From NCBI GenBank assembly GCA_030737835.1, contig CM060853.1, positions 9,012,134-9,076,133 on the forward strand: a DNA stretch of 64,000 bases. Direction: 5' to 3'. Shown piece by piece: positions 1 through 12,761 of this stretch. A program made the position numbers and the translations under genes. Each line of letters begins with the position of its first letter. Position 1 is the first letter of the stretch. Below the pieces are notes generated by a model. That model worked only from the letters and a program-made list of their open reading frames with translations, ran no database searches and was not told the DNA's origin. This stretch comes from Acorus gramineus (lineage: Eukaryota > Streptophyta > Magnoliopsida > Acorales > Acoraceae).

Positions 1-550
1 ATGTCATTCACACGCATCTCCTTTAAGTCTAAAACATGTTTCTTAGGACTGCATTAACTAAATGATTCTTACTTGTAGGCTAGTTAGTAGTAGAAAGGGC
101 AGTGTAAATGATATGGGCTACATATGCGCAATCATAACTTCCAAAAGTTGGGATTCATTTTCTTCTTCAGCTATTGCTACAGAGCAAGGATCATTGTAGA
201 GGAAAAGGAGAAAAGTTGTATTTCGAGGATTCTTCCAAACTAGTATTGCTTAAGGCTGTTTCAAGATATCATATAAGTCAGATCATCCACCATTTTCTTG
301 TTTTTAACATACTCATGCTTATCAAAATCAATTCTCTTCATCTACTTTCTATATTTCGTGCCACATACAAACACCCAGAAGGGGAATACAAAATCATTTG
401 AAGTGTATGGTAGTAAAGTAAATGAAGCTCCTGTGATGATAAAAAAAAATATCCTTGGTTATCTTCATATATGCTAACATTTGATACCCAGATGTCAAAG
501 AAGAATTAAAAAATTGAAATGAAAGCAACGTAAAAGAAAACTATACTCAC
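1..550. other. Intron 4 of the DRL1-like gene, no exon recognised
   Basis: This stretch follows the GTGAGT donor after exon 4 of the DRL1-like gene on the minus strand. I looked for the next conserved segment of the family (an FEDL-type sequence followed by a basic stretch) and did not find it. The short open frames here are low complexity. It is most likely intronic, with the remaining exons outside the window. Confidence 0.5.
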
Positions 551-2459
551 ATATTTTCATCATATGAAGACTCTCCATTATCCCGCCGTTTTGTGTTCCA
601 TTTCCTACAATGGTTTTCTTCCGTGTCACAATGCAGCTGAAACATTGAATAACATGGAAATGCATTGGCATTGATACAAATATTACATCCACTGCTTTAT
701 GAACATAGTTTACTACAGTAAACATGAAAGTATATTAAGTTTTATGAAGTCTTCTAATGTTTAACTAAACAGAATTAAAAAATAGAAGCTCACCACACAA
801 TATCTAATTCCAGCAGCTCTAGCTAGACACCATAATTCATATCTGTAGCCCTGCACACATTTAAAAAAAAATATGAAGGCAACCACCGGCAATGTCAATT
901 TAAATACAGGGAAGAAAGAGAACTGTTGTATGAGTGTATTCCAATATTTGCAATACCATTCTAAAGAATGGGATGACCATCTAAGAACAATCTTCATCAT
1001 CTCACCAATGTCTCAATCTCAATGTGTAAACACTTGGTTGGCGATATCATCCATCCTTAGGGATTGGTTCAAGATGATTCATGGAGTGGATACTCCCCCA
1101 TTTATAACGGGCAAGCATTGATTCAGGGGGTGATAAGGCGCTTTAGATTTGGGAAGGGGATTCCCGACCCCATTGATGTTCTATCTTCTATCTGTCTTTT
1201 ACTTCTTTCTTTTATCCTTGTACGGAGATCCTTTGTCTCCTTTTGTTCAGGGGCATTTTTACTAATAAAATCGCTCAAAAGGACCAGCATCATGACATTT
1301 TCAGACAAAAAAGGGCCAGCCTCATGAGCCTTGTTCTACCACCGGCATGCACCAATAGCAACAATGAAAAATTACACCATTCTTTTCCGTTTCTGTTATC
1401 CATTTCTCCTTCTGATAACCAACTAATTCAATCTTCTAAAAACTTTCTGTTTTGAAGAATAGACACTCTGTGACACACAGGGAAACTACAATTCTATAAT
1501 AATCTTTACAGCCAAATTTTCTACACACGACTCAACCAAGTTGACTATCTTATTCAGAATTAATAATACTACTAATTTCTCACCATCCTTTACAACATAT
1601 ATTGCTCATCGCAATTGATGACTGTACTCAATATACCATTTTAACCATATTACAAAGTACTCCAAATACATCCATATAGATGTACCAAAAATTAGATTCT
1701 AAGAATGTCTAACAATCATAACATATATACACTAATCATGGAACTAATTCTGCTTTTGCAAAATCAATTATCAAATTAACGATTCTAAATAGATGTTTTG
1801 AAATTTCAGCTCTTTTGGTTTTAGATTTTGATTTTTATGTGTTAAAAGTCAGCAAAAACACGCTTTTATGAGAAAGTTGATTGATATTAGCTTCACATAT
1901 TAAAAAAAAGGTTGACTGAGGACAATTTTTATGTAAATTAGTTCCAACGAGTCCTAAAATATATAAAGTTCAAATCTTTGCTTATTCAAGAAAAAATTCA
2001 CACCCCCCCCCCCCCCCCCCAAAAAGAAAGTTTTTTTTTCATGCAAACATAAAAAAAATATATAACAAATTTCAAGTCACAAAATCCAAAAAAAAATTAA
2101 AAACCTCACCTTGATATTGTTCAGAGAGTCCACAATAAGAATGTTATCCCTAGATAGAGATCGATCCACTTCAGACCTCAAAACCCCCCTCAAATTCTTC
2201 TCCGCGTTCATATCTAACACAAAAACAACCAAACAAACCAAAATTAGGGTTTTGGAGGGGGGGAGTGGCACGGATGTAAATAATGCGAAATCAAGAAACC
2301 CTCACTGGCGTAGCTGGGGTTGCGGCCGAGGTGGAGGGAGGACTCGTCGACGATCCTGACCGACGGTTTCGGATCGACGGCTCCGAGGGCATCGGCGAGG
2401 GCGATCGCCGCCGTCGATTTGCCGCTACAAGGCTGGCCGCAGATCACCACGAGCGCCAT
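551..2459 (-). CDS. DRL1: KTI12 / DRL1-like Elongator-associated P-loop protein (5' part; 3' end outside window)
   Basis: Four exons are seen on the minus strand: 2306-2459, 2110-2213, 794-850 and 551-636. All junctions are GT-AG and the phase is kept throughout (401 nt, 133 codons plus 2 nt). The protein starts MALVVICGQPCSGKS; GQPCSGKS is a Walker A nucleotide-binding loop. It continues with an IVDESSLHLGRN stretch, then AEKNLRG, then GYRYELWCLARAAG, the order known from plant DRL1 and yeast Kti12. Family knowledge: Kti12 is a P-loop protein that regulates Elongator, needed for wobble-uridine tRNA modification; Arabidopsis drl1 mutants have deformed leaves and roots. The start was chosen because conservation begins at this Met; an upstream in-frame ATG at 2681 would add an AT-rich, non-conserved stretch. 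Intron 2 is 1.26 kb and holds repeat DNA. The last exon ends in phase 2 at a clear GTGAGT donor, so at least one more exon lies left of position 1. Confidence 0.9.
1738..1920. repeat. Copy of a dispersed short repeat (family R2) in DRL1 intron 2
   Basis: The words TTTTGCAAAATCA, a GGTTTTAGATTTTGATTTTT-like run and a TGTGTTAAAA run occur in the same order here, at 30853-31040 and at 39772-39957. The last copy has clear terminal inverted repeats, so this one is read as a decayed non-autonomous transposon relative. Its own ends are not clear. Confidence 0.45.
2003..2020. repeat. Poly-C tract (18 C) followed by A-rich run
   Basis: A run of 18 C followed by five A. It lies in intron 2 of the DRL1-like gene and is one of several poly-C/poly-A or poly-T/poly-G junctions in the window. 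Confidence 0.9.
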
Positions 2460-2934
2460 CTCGTATCGCGAGAAATTAAGGTCCTCCGCGCGAGAAATTG
2501 AGGGTTTCAATTGGTAGGGGAGGATGTATTTGTGGTTGAATTGGGTTGTTAAAATAAATGGATTTGCATTAGTTAAATCAGTTTGTAATACTATTTTTAT
2601 TTTATACATGTATATGAATTTAAAGATAAAAATATACCTATAATGTTGATACAAATAATATAATATAAATAAAATATTCATAAAATATTAAACTTTTTAT
2701 CATTTTATTTAGCATTATAGATTTATAAATTCATATATCATATTGTATATTTTTTTATATTAAAATAAAAATAACATATTTAATTTTAAATTATTAAAAT
2801 TTGAATATATTAAATTTATTTGTATCTGATTTTTGAAATCTAAATTTTTGAATATATAAAGATAGATAATTGTTAAATTTATGAGAATTAAAAATAAAAA
2901 TAAAAACTAGTTATGTTAAATTTAAGGTCATCGA

Positions 2935-3470
2935 AAAGTCGGCGGTCCGAAAGCCCGGCCCGTTTTTAGGGCGGGCGGGCTTGGGCCGTCCTTCTAAGGC
3001 CCGGCTCGTAGGCCCACCCAAAGTGAGCCTGTTCGGGTTGGTCTGTAGTCCCGCACACAGGCCGGCCCGTAGGCTCATGGGTGGTAATCCAATAAATGAG
3101 TACCTTTGTAATTTTTATTTTATTTGAATTGTAGTTGAATTATACAAATTATTGACATTTATGTATGTGCCAACCTAGTTAGCTATATGTAGTTATTTTT
3201 TTTTTAAATAATTAATTCATTTAATATTTTTATTTTAAAAATTCAATAGATATAAATATTTTTTTTAACATTATACTTTAAATTTTGTGTTATTTTAACA
3301 TTATATATAAATGAACAACTTAAAATTAAAAAATAATAAAAAAAATGTTTAGAATTTGGACCCAGCTCACGGGCCCGAACCAGACACGGCCCGTGAGGCC
3401 CGTTCAAGCATGGGCCCAGTTTGGCCAAGCAGGCCCGCGGGCCTGCTAGCTAAGTTTATGGGGGGTAAAA
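2935..3470. mobile_element. Putative hAT-type non-autonomous element with GC-rich ends
   Basis: Two GC-rich blocks, about 2940-3085 and 3358-3455, flank an AT-rich core. Both are full of GGCCCG / CGGGCC words in both orientations (for example GGGCGGGCGGGCTTGGGCC on the left and CAGGCCCGCGGGCC on the right). Subterminal arrays of this type are typical of plant hAT elements. No transposase frame is present. I could not identify an 8-bp target duplication, so the exact ends are uncertain. The AT-rich DNA at 2520-2935 is the upstream region of the DRL1-like gene and shows nothing further. Confidence 0.45.
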
Positions 3471-3655
3471 ATAGAAATGAAACTGGGTTACTATCTTTCT
3501 CCACACCTTATTTACATTTTATCTAAACAACAAAAATTTTATTGTTATATTTTTTAATCAGAATAATTCAAAACATAATCACATAAAAAATAATTTTATT
3601 TTTATTTGTAATAAAATAATCATAAATCTCAAAATAAGATTCGAACTGGTGCTAA
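3470..3655 (+). repeat. Partial copy of MITE family R1
   Basis: Contains the R1 core words ATTTTATCTAAACAACAAAAA, GAATAATTCAAAACATAATC and AAATAATCATAAATCTC in the order seen at 23395-23665 and 47103-47570. Only the 3' half of the family is present; it abuts the GC-rich hAT-like element on its left. Confidence 0.6.
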
Positions 3656-3779
3656 AATGTCTGTCCATCCAGTGCATGAGGGCAGACCACCTTATCCCCC
3701 ATGGAGTTTATGGGGACACGTGAACCCCATTGCCAAACCAAAAACAATTGCTTTCCCTTTGAACAAAAACACAAGGAAC

Positions 3780-3893
3780 ACTTTCTTTAGAGCTCCTCTC
3801 TCCCTCTCACACACACTCACTTTTCCTTTTGTCTGTGCACTTGTCATCATCATTTCAACACACAGTGGTTGTGACAGAGACAGAGACAGAGAC

Positions 3894-3931
<38 letters not shown>

Positions 3932-3960
3932 GAAAAAGAAGGAAAGAAAAGGTTGTGATT
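3780..3960 (+). promoter_or_regulatory. Probable 5' leader / transcription start region with GA microsatellite
   Basis: A pyrimidine-rich stretch (CTCCTCTCTCCCTCTCACACAC) followed by purine-rich (ACAGAG)n at about 3873-3898 and (GA)15 at 3899-3928 looks like a plant 5'UTR. The nearest downstream plus-strand coding start is at 7729, so it could be the first leader exon of that gene, with one or more introns between. Possible acceptors are at about 7500 (GATGCAG) and an internal leader exon may lie near 6328-6402. The link is inference; RNA reads would be needed. Confidence 0.35.
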
Positions 3961-4380
3961 CAAAGCTATATGGTACTTTTCTTTTTCCATGCAGCCTTGC
4001 AGTGTCTTTGGATTATTAGTTTTTTTTTTTTACTTGTTATGCATTAAAAAAGAACATGCTTTGCATTTCTTTTGGGTTACATCTTGTTTATTAAGGACTG
4101 TTGGGGTAGTGGGTGGAGTTGGGTTGGTTTTGCTCATTTTATTATATGCCACACTATTCACAATGCAATGTGGTAGATTTTCTTTATCTTATGATTTTTA
4201 TTCTAGCTTTTTGCATTTGTTTATATGTCAGTACTTCTCTCAATATGTGGTTTCATTATTAGTTTCATTTCATTTTTTTTTAAATCTAGTCATTTATGTG
4301 ATATTTTTTCATGTTTTTTGGGGAGAATATCTAGATATACTTTGAGCATCTGATGCAGTATGTGTTGTACTCAAATCATC

Positions 4381-4381
<1 letters not shown>

Positions 4382-4412
<31 letters not shown>

Positions 4413-4427
4413 AAAAAAAAAAAAAAA
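4382..4427. repeat. Poly-C (about 21) joined to poly-A (about 25)
   Basis: A direct junction of a long C run and a long A run. The reverse-complement arrangement (poly-T then poly-G) recurs at 55728-55762 and 63424-63447. Exact lengths in such tracts are prone to sequencing error. Confidence 0.9.
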
Positions 4428-5258
4428 CAAGAAGTGATTTGATGCTTGTAATATAGGCTTTCAAGTGAAAAAAAGAGAGAAGAGATACTTTGATTTGTAT
4501 ACATTGATTCATTTTCATGTCTTTTTTTTTTTTTCTCCCCCTATTCATGGGCCCATTTGCTTTAAATGATGAAATGACTTGAGTGGAGACAAACATCTTT
4601 TCCAGGATTATGTGGCCTCCCAAACAAAATGAAAATCAGTTCTTGAATTGTCCCCCAAGGGACCTTAAAATATAAAGTAAAAGAAGCTGATCTCTTCCTC
4701 CTATTTTTGGAAATCATGCTCCATGAGTCATCTTATTAAAGGAAGACCCTTCTATGTATATAGAATAAAATTTTGATAGTTTGCCATGAAGGTTTTGCTT
4801 CTGAATAAATTATATAATTTTTTTTCCAATCCAGTTTAATGACTGTTAATATAACAATTACTCACTTTCTCTATGTCCAATTGATTCCTTTTCCCCACTA
4901 GAGTGTAACAGACTCTACCTTCACTTTTACAACTGGGGATTCCTCAAAAAAAAAAAAAGGGAACAAATGATTTCCCCTGCATGTAGATGGAATTCATGTT
5001 AAATGTCAAGTAAAAGATTGCATAATTATGTTTTGTGGATGATCCATAGCGTGGTTTGGTAACCCTTTTCATTCTCATTCTTCTGGAGAACCCAGATGTA
5101 TAATTTTTGGAATCCTTCATTCGTGTGGTTATTACTGGGCGTCCAAACAAAATTCCCTTTTATTTTTCCTTCCCATGAAATCTATTAGAAGTAGATTACT
5201 AATGACGAAGGAATTCTGCTTTCAAACCAGAGTAACCAAACTAATCCATATTCTTTTT

Positions 5259-5493
5259 TAGGATGCGTTTGGTTGTGCGATTACGCTGAGATTGTGATTA
5301 CAGAAACCTGCGTTTACAATCGTGCAACCAAACAGTTTTACTGTAGCAGCTTCCTGCACACAGATTTTAGGTAAATAGTATCCAAAAGCTGCGATTTCAA
5401 AAAGCTGAAAAAGTGAGCTTCCTACAGAATCAGTTTTACAATCGCAGATTCCTGCAGAATCAGTTTTGCAATCGCGCAACCAAACACACCCTA
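5259..5493. mobile_element. Short inverted-repeat transposon (MITE), Tourist/Harbinger-like
   Basis: The left end TTAGGATGCGTTTGGTTG and the right end, read on the other strand as TTAGGGTGTGTTTGGTTG, form terminal inverted repeats about 24 bp long with few mismatches. The unit is about 230 bp. The interior carries a duplicated CAGAATCAGTTTT(A/G)CAATCGC word. Small size, AT-flanking 3-bp site and the G-rich GTTTGGTT terminus fit Tourist-type elements; hAT is an alternative. No coding capacity. Confidence 0.7.
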
Positions 5494-7728
5494 ACTCTCA
5501 ATTGAATTGTTTGGTAGTCTTTTTTTTTCTTCTGAAAGTTATTCTGTTGGCTGTCACTTTACCCAACAAGCTTTATTTTGTTTCGATCTCATATCTTTCA
5601 ATAACATTATAATAGCTAACTCTAGTTTCCTACCAGGACATCTTCTTCAAAGAAATGGATGTTTTTTTCTCTCTCTCTGAATTATAGTTAGTGTTAGATT
5701 TGCCTTCCTGTTGCTATTATAATATGGAGTACAAAAACCATGGACAATTTGCATAATTGGCTTTTCATATTCAACTAGACCAGTTCCTGTGCCTTGTCAA
5801 TGTTGTACTGTAATCATAAATGGGTGGGAAATATGAGGAATAAGCGTGCCTCTGATCGCTCCCCGTAGTTTCCGCGTCCCCTCCCTGACATGAAACCTCA
5901 ACCAGTCCTTTTTTCTCCTTTTAATTGTGAATGTGCTGCTTTCTACTATCAAATCACGGTTTGTCTGGCAATATAAATCTGTAAGATCTCAATCTGTTGC
6001 CCTTTTTCGTATAGGTATAAGTTTGGATCACATTCAGTTTGAATTCCAACGTATATAGAAATTATATTCGTACCACCACCTTGCAGCCTTTCTTGTTATA
6101 GTTCATACTTTTCTGTGGCAGCCTTTTTTTTTTTTTTTTTTTTCAGTTCACATCATGCACATTGGATTTTTTTTTTATTTGCCAGTAACAATACTGTAAT
6201 GTGCTCTTGCTTTTAGAAAAAAATTCTTTGAAGGTGTGCAGTATAACTTTTTTTAACTAATGACTCTCTGTCTCTCTCTTTCTCTTTTGAATGGTGGTTA
6301 AAGTTAATGCCTCTTCATTTGGGCAAAGTATAGGATTCGTTTGTGGAGGAGGGAACCAACACACAAGAATACCTCAAGAGAGTGGAGATTCCCTGGTACA
6401 AAGGTTTCCTTATCATAACTTTGTTGTCCCCACTTATCTTGGTTTTTCTTGTGAATAACATTGTGTTGAAGATTTATCCACTATGATCGTCAGCCATTTG
6501 ATTGAGTTGAAAGAGATGGATCAGAACAAGGAACATGCGATAACTAACCACTGTCTGAACACTTCTTGAACTTCTCCATGTTCATGTACTTGGTCACTAG
6601 CTTGGTGCTAGTATTAATTTGGTTGGTATTGATTTGTCCTATTTCCTTGTCAACAGTTTCCTTTTCTTAGGAAGGCTTTCTTCCTTTTTTTGTTCTTTTT
6701 TTTTTTTTTTTTTTTTTGAGAAATGGGTATGTGAAGACTTGGAAATAATTAAATGTTTGATATGAAATATCTCACACACACATGCATGCTCTTTTTTGTT
6801 TCTTTTCTTTTTTTTTGTTGGGGGGTGGGGGGAGAGAGAGGCATTTAAATTGACAGAATGGTCAATTTGGTGGAGGCAACATGAGCAATCTTAGTTGATC
6901 TTTTTATAAATCATGTTTCTTTTGCAATTCATGTCCATTGCATTTTTTTGGCTTGTGTTTTATGATAATTGACATGGACAGAAGTTCGAACTTCCACTTG
7001 GGTGCCTTATATTTGTGAAGGGGACAAGGTTCAATCTTGTGTTCATATTATTGCTTTACATGCCTTCTGCTTATCTGAAGTTAGCTCCCACAATTTCCCT
7101 GTTGTTTAGCATTTTTTTTTTTTTTGTTAGATATGACCTCCTCTCAAGGTGAAAAGAACCGCTTATTAAGAAATTCTGTTGTGAAATTTTTATATTTTCA
7201 TGTTGTCATTAGTTAGTAGATCCATAGAACAAAGCTATTAGAGATTCTGAATTCTCTTGGCGGCATTATGTCACATTTTGGGAATTACTTGTCCTTCTGA
7301 ATGAAAATCCCACCCACCCATAATCTCACAAATGTGCTTCCCTGTTCAACACTAATAATCATGCAGTAGTTACATTTATTCCTTTCATATGGCATATTTT
7401 GTTAATTCCATGACATATAGATATTGCCTTTAAAGTTCCAACTTGGATGCTAATTTTATTTTGGAACTGAATTCCAGTGACATTATATTGGTGATGCAGA
7501 TTCTATACTGATCAGTGAAAGACCAATCTCAAGACACATTGAAGATCTTCAACACTCATCCTGCTATCATATGTGCACATTGTTTTGCTGATTACATGAT
7601 CAAAACCACCATACATTGGTTAAGTCATATCCAAAGGTGAAAGTGTTTGACACACACACACAGTGAAATGGTGTGACAATTCACGGATCGTGTGGCTATT
7701 TATAATGCACGAACCATAACAAGCAACA

Positions 7729-9267
7729 ATGAATGATTTGGGAGGAGACAGGCCGAGGTCTTGGAACATCTACACTGGTGGAGTTTCAAATGGTCCAACA
7801 TCTACACCTGACAGGGACCCTCCATGGAAGGACTTGGGCTCATCAATGAATGCTATCTCATTTGGATTTGTTGCCACAGCAATCTTGATATCAATGTTCC
7901 TGATCATGGCCATTTTCGAGCACCTGTTGAGACCGAGGAATGCCACGGCTGGGGCCATTGGATCAGCCATCAATCGGGCTCAATTGCGTGCGTCTGGAAA
8001 AATTTGGAGCCCTCACAATGTAAGCTTCTATCTCAACATGGCTTTTTCTAACTGCTTTGATATGATTGTGTCACATTGAAGAGAGTGTTAGTATGTTTTG
8101 TTGACTTAGGCTCCATTTGGAACCAATTTTCAAAAACAACTTGTGCGATTTTGGAAAAGCTACTCTTAGTCTACTTTTCCAAAAAAAAAAAAAAATCCGT
8201 CAACTTTTAAAACTCAAAAACCAAAATATGAACAGGCTAAAGTTCAAAAATACTCGTATTCTAAAAGATTTTCATCCTCATAATATGGAAATACATATTC
8301 GAGGACTAAGGGGCCGGTTGGAAATTCGTTTGAAAAGTGTGATTTTGTATAAAACGTGACTTCAAGAAAGCTCATTTCTTTGCTTTTTAAAAAATACATT
8401 TTTTGTATTAAAAGATGAAACAAACTCTTTAATTAAGTAGGCTTATCTGGAACCACTTGAAAACACATTTATTTTTTCTGATTTCTGCAAAAGCAAAATC
8501 GTGTCAAAACAGGTTTCCAAATGGCCCCTAGTGTTGTCAAACTTAAAATTATATTTTATTTTGTAGGCAAATGTTTTTAATTTTTTTTATGCTATTTCGT
8601 GGTTAAATCTTATCCCATCAGCAAAAGCAAGCTTAAGCCTAGGATTTCTCAGTGTAGGAGAAGAGGGGATAACTCTATCAACCTCTATCAACCTGCCAAG
8701 AGACGGTCCTAACGTCTTCATGAAAATCGTACAAAATCTTAATTATTTGACTTTAGAAACAAAGCACAAGTGCATTGGAATAATGATTAATCAACATACA
8801 TTGCATTTTGTGTCTAGAGATCTTAATTTATACCACTTGCTATGGCATGAATCATTTGTGTTCTCAACACATAGAAACTATGTGTTGACCAATCAGTGAG
8901 TGTCATGTAGATGATTAAAAAGAAATTAAAGCATGCACACACTAGTTTTTTTGTAAATAACATGACAAATGGTGGTGTTTTTATGAAGTTGCTTTTTTAA
9001 TGTCTACATGACAGGTTCTCATTCAACAACACACCATGTGATTGTCACATAGAGGATCTAAATCCGCTTGCTATCCTCATATCAACGAATTGATTTATTT
9101 TTGTTTTTCCATAATGACAGGCGACAACTTCGCATCCATCCGATTTTTCAGTCTTGATGCCTGGCCAACAATATCCCACCTACATTGCTCAACCAGCTCC
9201 CCTGCCTTGCCCAAGAGAAGGTGCATATTGGCCTTCACATGAACCTCCCTCAGCTGATCCTCCATAA
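7729..9267 (+). CDS. Small single-pass membrane protein with Pro-rich tail, uncharacterised plant family
   Basis: Two exons, 7729-8019 and 9121-9267, joined in phase 0 across a GTAAGC donor and an AATGACAG acceptor, encode 145 residues. Residues 1-40 are polar and Gly/Pro-rich. Residues about 43-65 (ISFGFVATAILISMFLIMAIF) form one clear transmembrane helix, followed by a basic flank (LLRPR) that would favour a cytosolic C side. Exon 2 encodes a conserved tail with VLMPGQQYPTYIAQPAP and a CPRE...WPSHE motif. I recognise this layout from short plant proteins usually annotated 'hydroxyproline-rich glycoprotein family' or uncharacterised; no biochemical role is known to me. The first ATG of the open frame was used because the N-terminus resembles the family. 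The intron hosts a MITE (8107-8530). The stop is followed by an AT-rich 3' region. Confidence 0.8.
8107..8530. mobile_element. MITE inside the intron of the small membrane-protein gene
   Basis: Left end TAGGCTCCATTTGGAACC and right end (other strand) TAGGGGCCATTTGGAAACC are imperfect inverted repeats about 19 bp long enclosing about 420 bp of AT-rich, non-coding DNA. The word CCAATTTTCAAAAAC near the left end links it loosely to family R2 (39772-39957). Confidence 0.6.
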
Positions 9268-10384
9268 CCACATTTTCATGGTGGAAGAAACCTTTGTAGG
9301 TCTTGTACAACAAAATAGTCTGTATATCCTCAAAAGGCTGAATGTGCCCACCTTTTGTATCTTCACTTTATACACATTCAGTCATGCAAACTATCTTTTT
9401 GTAGAGGACCTACTTTTTATATCTTCAACTGTACCTGCAGACATTTTGATGTGTGAAGTTTACATTTAAATACATCCTCTAGAGAGGAATGTATCACTTT
9501 TCAGTTTGTCTTGTTTCATGGATGGAGTGTTTGTAGCCTGCAAACATTTTTTCTTAAATTTTACAGTCCATAATACAAGCACACATGTTTTCAATTTTTT
9601 GTGAATCATTTACCTTATCTAATATAATATATGTATGATTTTAAGAGCCGAACTATATATTTCAATGAATTGAATGGTATCATTTATATAAAATATAAAT
9701 AATTTATTATGAGATATATTTTGATACAATAAGTGAAAGAGGGAAAGGGGAGGAGGTATACAGGATTACATTGTGACTAAAAAAAAGACTGATTGTACCG
9801 GAGGGTTTTTTTTTTTTAAGTACGTTGCTTGTAACGTACATTCTTTTATAAAAGAAATTAAACAAAGTATATATATTTGTTTAGACTCCATGATCATCTC
9901 AAATAACTTTGATTTATATTAACAAAAAATATACTTTGATAATTTTTTTTTCATATTTTCTATAAATTCATCCATGTAATTCATTAAAATACATGTTTTA
10001 TTTTTTTTTTTATAAAAATACATATCACATTAAATAAAGTATACAATTTTTAAAAAATTCATATACATTGAAATGAGAGCAGAAAAAGCAACTGTATTTA
10101 ACATTATCCAAAAGAATTTGGTCACATCAGATTTTGAATGTCATATTGTTGTAACACCTGCAAACAACTGTCCCATAACATGGAACCATTACATAGATTA
10201 CTTCAAAAGCTATGATACAAAGCAAAAAACATCCCTCCCACCAATTCCACCCACAACCTCCACCACCAAAAAGCCTCTCCAAAAACCACACTCTATCGTC
10301 CCATGTTTTCACTCTCCTCTTCACTTCCAAACCAATGCACATACACAGTTGAAAGCATTGTATCATCCAATATCAAGGCCTCCC
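9268..10384. other. Convergent intergenic region
   Basis: Lies between the stop of the plus-strand membrane-protein gene and the stop of the minus-strand MACPF gene, so it holds both 3'UTRs and their polyadenylation regions. It is AT-rich with T runs and a short palindrome around TACGTTGCTTGTAACGTA (9820-9837). No coding frame with family support was seen; the plus-strand open frame running from 10073 into 11083 is antisense to the MACPF last exon. Confidence 0.6.
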
Positions 10385-12727
10385 CTACCCCTCCTCGTCG
10401 GGCAACAACATCCTCAGCAGCGAATACTTCACCCGCAGCGATACCTTCCCCCTCTCGATATGCAGCTTTGCTCCCGACACCACCCAGTACCCCGGCGAAT
10501 GTTGCGGACCCCTCACCATCTCTGTCGTGTCGATGAACTTCAGCAACCTCAATCTCTGGACAGGAACAGGCGGCCCGCCTGGATACACTGCCGAGTTGAT
10601 GTTCACGTTCTCGGGCCTGGGCGGGGGCTTATGAACAGCCGCAGTCGAGAAGTGCGTGCTGATGAGGGTGGATATGAGTCCCGACTTCTGGGCAGCGCCG
10701 GGGGAGAACTCCCAATCCTCCTTGAGGCACACGCAGTTCGAGGCGCTGGAGAAGTGGAGGCGGAGGAAGAGGACCTTCTTCATCCCGTGGTTGCCCACGT
10801 GGAACTGGGCGCCCGTCACGATGGAGAGCTCCTCGTTGGATTCCACGGGGGCGGTGCACACGTGGGAGAAGTTCTTCCACTGGAGCGGCTCGAGGTATTT
10901 GCGGTCGTAGTGGCGCTCGCGCTCCGCATTGTCGCTGCTGGTGGGGTCGTCGTGGAGTTCGAAGATTTTAGGGAGGGAGGAGAGATGTTGGAGGTGGATC
11001 GCGAGTCGGTTGCTCCTCTTCCCTTCCAAGTAGAGGCGGAGGCCGGTGACGGGTCTCTTGCCCACATCAACCTGCAGAGTTGATATGCTTGTCAATTATC
11101 TGAAATACAATCCGTATCTGTTCTGAATGCGCATATGATATTCGAAGATCCAAAGTGTGGATACAAATGCAATGCATCTGCCCTCCGAAAAATATCTGAT
11201 TCTAATATATACAATGTAAATTATACAGTGTTCAAATTCAATTATAACTAATGTATTCTTTTCTACAGGATGTAAGAGGTCTTGATTTTAATTATTTGTT
11301 TTCTTCAAATGTAATCATTCTCTCGTCTCTAATTTCTATTACGATCACCCAAACTAAAAATTATCTGAATGATTTTGATTTAGGACAGGATATGGAAATT
11401 AAGTTATCCAATTCGTTGGCAAGCTTAAGTTTGAATCCGCAAAAGAAAATCAAAACATGAAACATCGAGAATTACCAAGTTGGTGTTTACGTAAAGTCTT
11501 GGACCTAAGAAACTGAATTGTAATGACGTTGAGCTCTGTTGCTTCCGTTGTGGGCCGAGGGGAAGGTCACTGAAGACTGGAGCCCATTGTCGTGGAAGTT
11601 GGAACTCCAAAAACTGTTGCAATTCATCAATTGGTGGTTTATCTGTAAGCAACACAATGAATTTAATATCAACTGCGAAGCACATGAAAAGTAAAGCACG
11701 TATGCAAATTATACAAGTAACAATAAATGAGTCATTTAATATCCAGGAAATGAATGAGATGGTTTAACTTCATGAATATGAAAAATAGTAACTTCATATA
11801 AAGCAAAAGAGGACATAATATTCAATCTAATATCTAAATTAACCAACAAACACCAAGATCACACACAAACAATAACAATAACAAGCATGCATTATATATA
11901 AATAAAACGAGTATAAAATGGAGGGTCCACAATATACCAATAAATTGTTTAATAAAATAGTGCGTATACAATAAGCACGGTATGATATCATATTATTTGT
12001 AGTTTGATTATAGGAGATCTAACAATAATCTTTGAAAATTCAATTTCGCTAACCATGTGATGCATGCATGCATGAAACAATCTGAAACTTCCATGGATTG
12101 CAGTGTCAAAATGTCAAGAGAACAAGCAGGTAATAAAAAAAAGGACCATCATATACTTACAGCGCAGGTAAAGATTGATTGCATGACTCAAGAATCCACT
12201 ACCAGGAACCCCATTCAGGAGAGAAGTAATTGGTACAAAAGACATTGAGATCACATCTGGTTCAAGTTGAACAGTATTCAACCACTCAAAATGTGTCATG
12301 TTCCTAGTCTCATTTCCCCCTCTTCTTTTGAACGTGAAAATGATGTCCTGCAAAGATGTAAAGGAGAAGCAGGTTAATATACGAACATATATTTTTTGCA
12401 TCTGTTTCATTGTTGACATCTGTGATATACACAACTCCAAAAGCGGAACAACACGACGTGAAATATACCCCTTTGCTTGAGTATGAACTTGATGGGCTGG
12501 AGTCCACAAACCTTAGTCGATGTTCTCTGATGTCAAACTGTTGAACAAACAAATGATTAGGTTACCACTGTATCATTATTGAAGTCAATAAAATATGAAC
12601 AAATTCGAAGAGGTCCACATATTGTTCCAATTATAAATCACAATATTGAAAATGACCCTGGCTTGTAAAGAACTTTTTGATGCACCTCAAATAAATAAAT
12701 GAATATGTGTGCACATAATACATATGA

Positions 12728-12761
<34 letters not shown>

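Larger units (their letters stand above)
3961..7728 (+). other. Long non-coding stretch, probably leader introns of the 7729 gene
   Basis: No conserved coding frame is visible over 3.7 kb. The stretch holds a poly-C/poly-A tract (4382-4427), a MITE (5259-5493), many T-rich runs and scattered GT/AG sites. The T-rich composition on the plus strand fits an intron of a plus-strand gene better than random intergenic DNA, but this is not proof. Confidence 0.35.

Noticed and set aside
174-1455. Several small frames in DRL1 introns
   Set aside because: No splice-compatible conservation; a few overlap real exons in the wrong frame.
10073-11083. 336-codon plus-strand frame
   Set aside because: Antisense to the last exon of the MACPF gene, which has clear family conservation on the minus strand.
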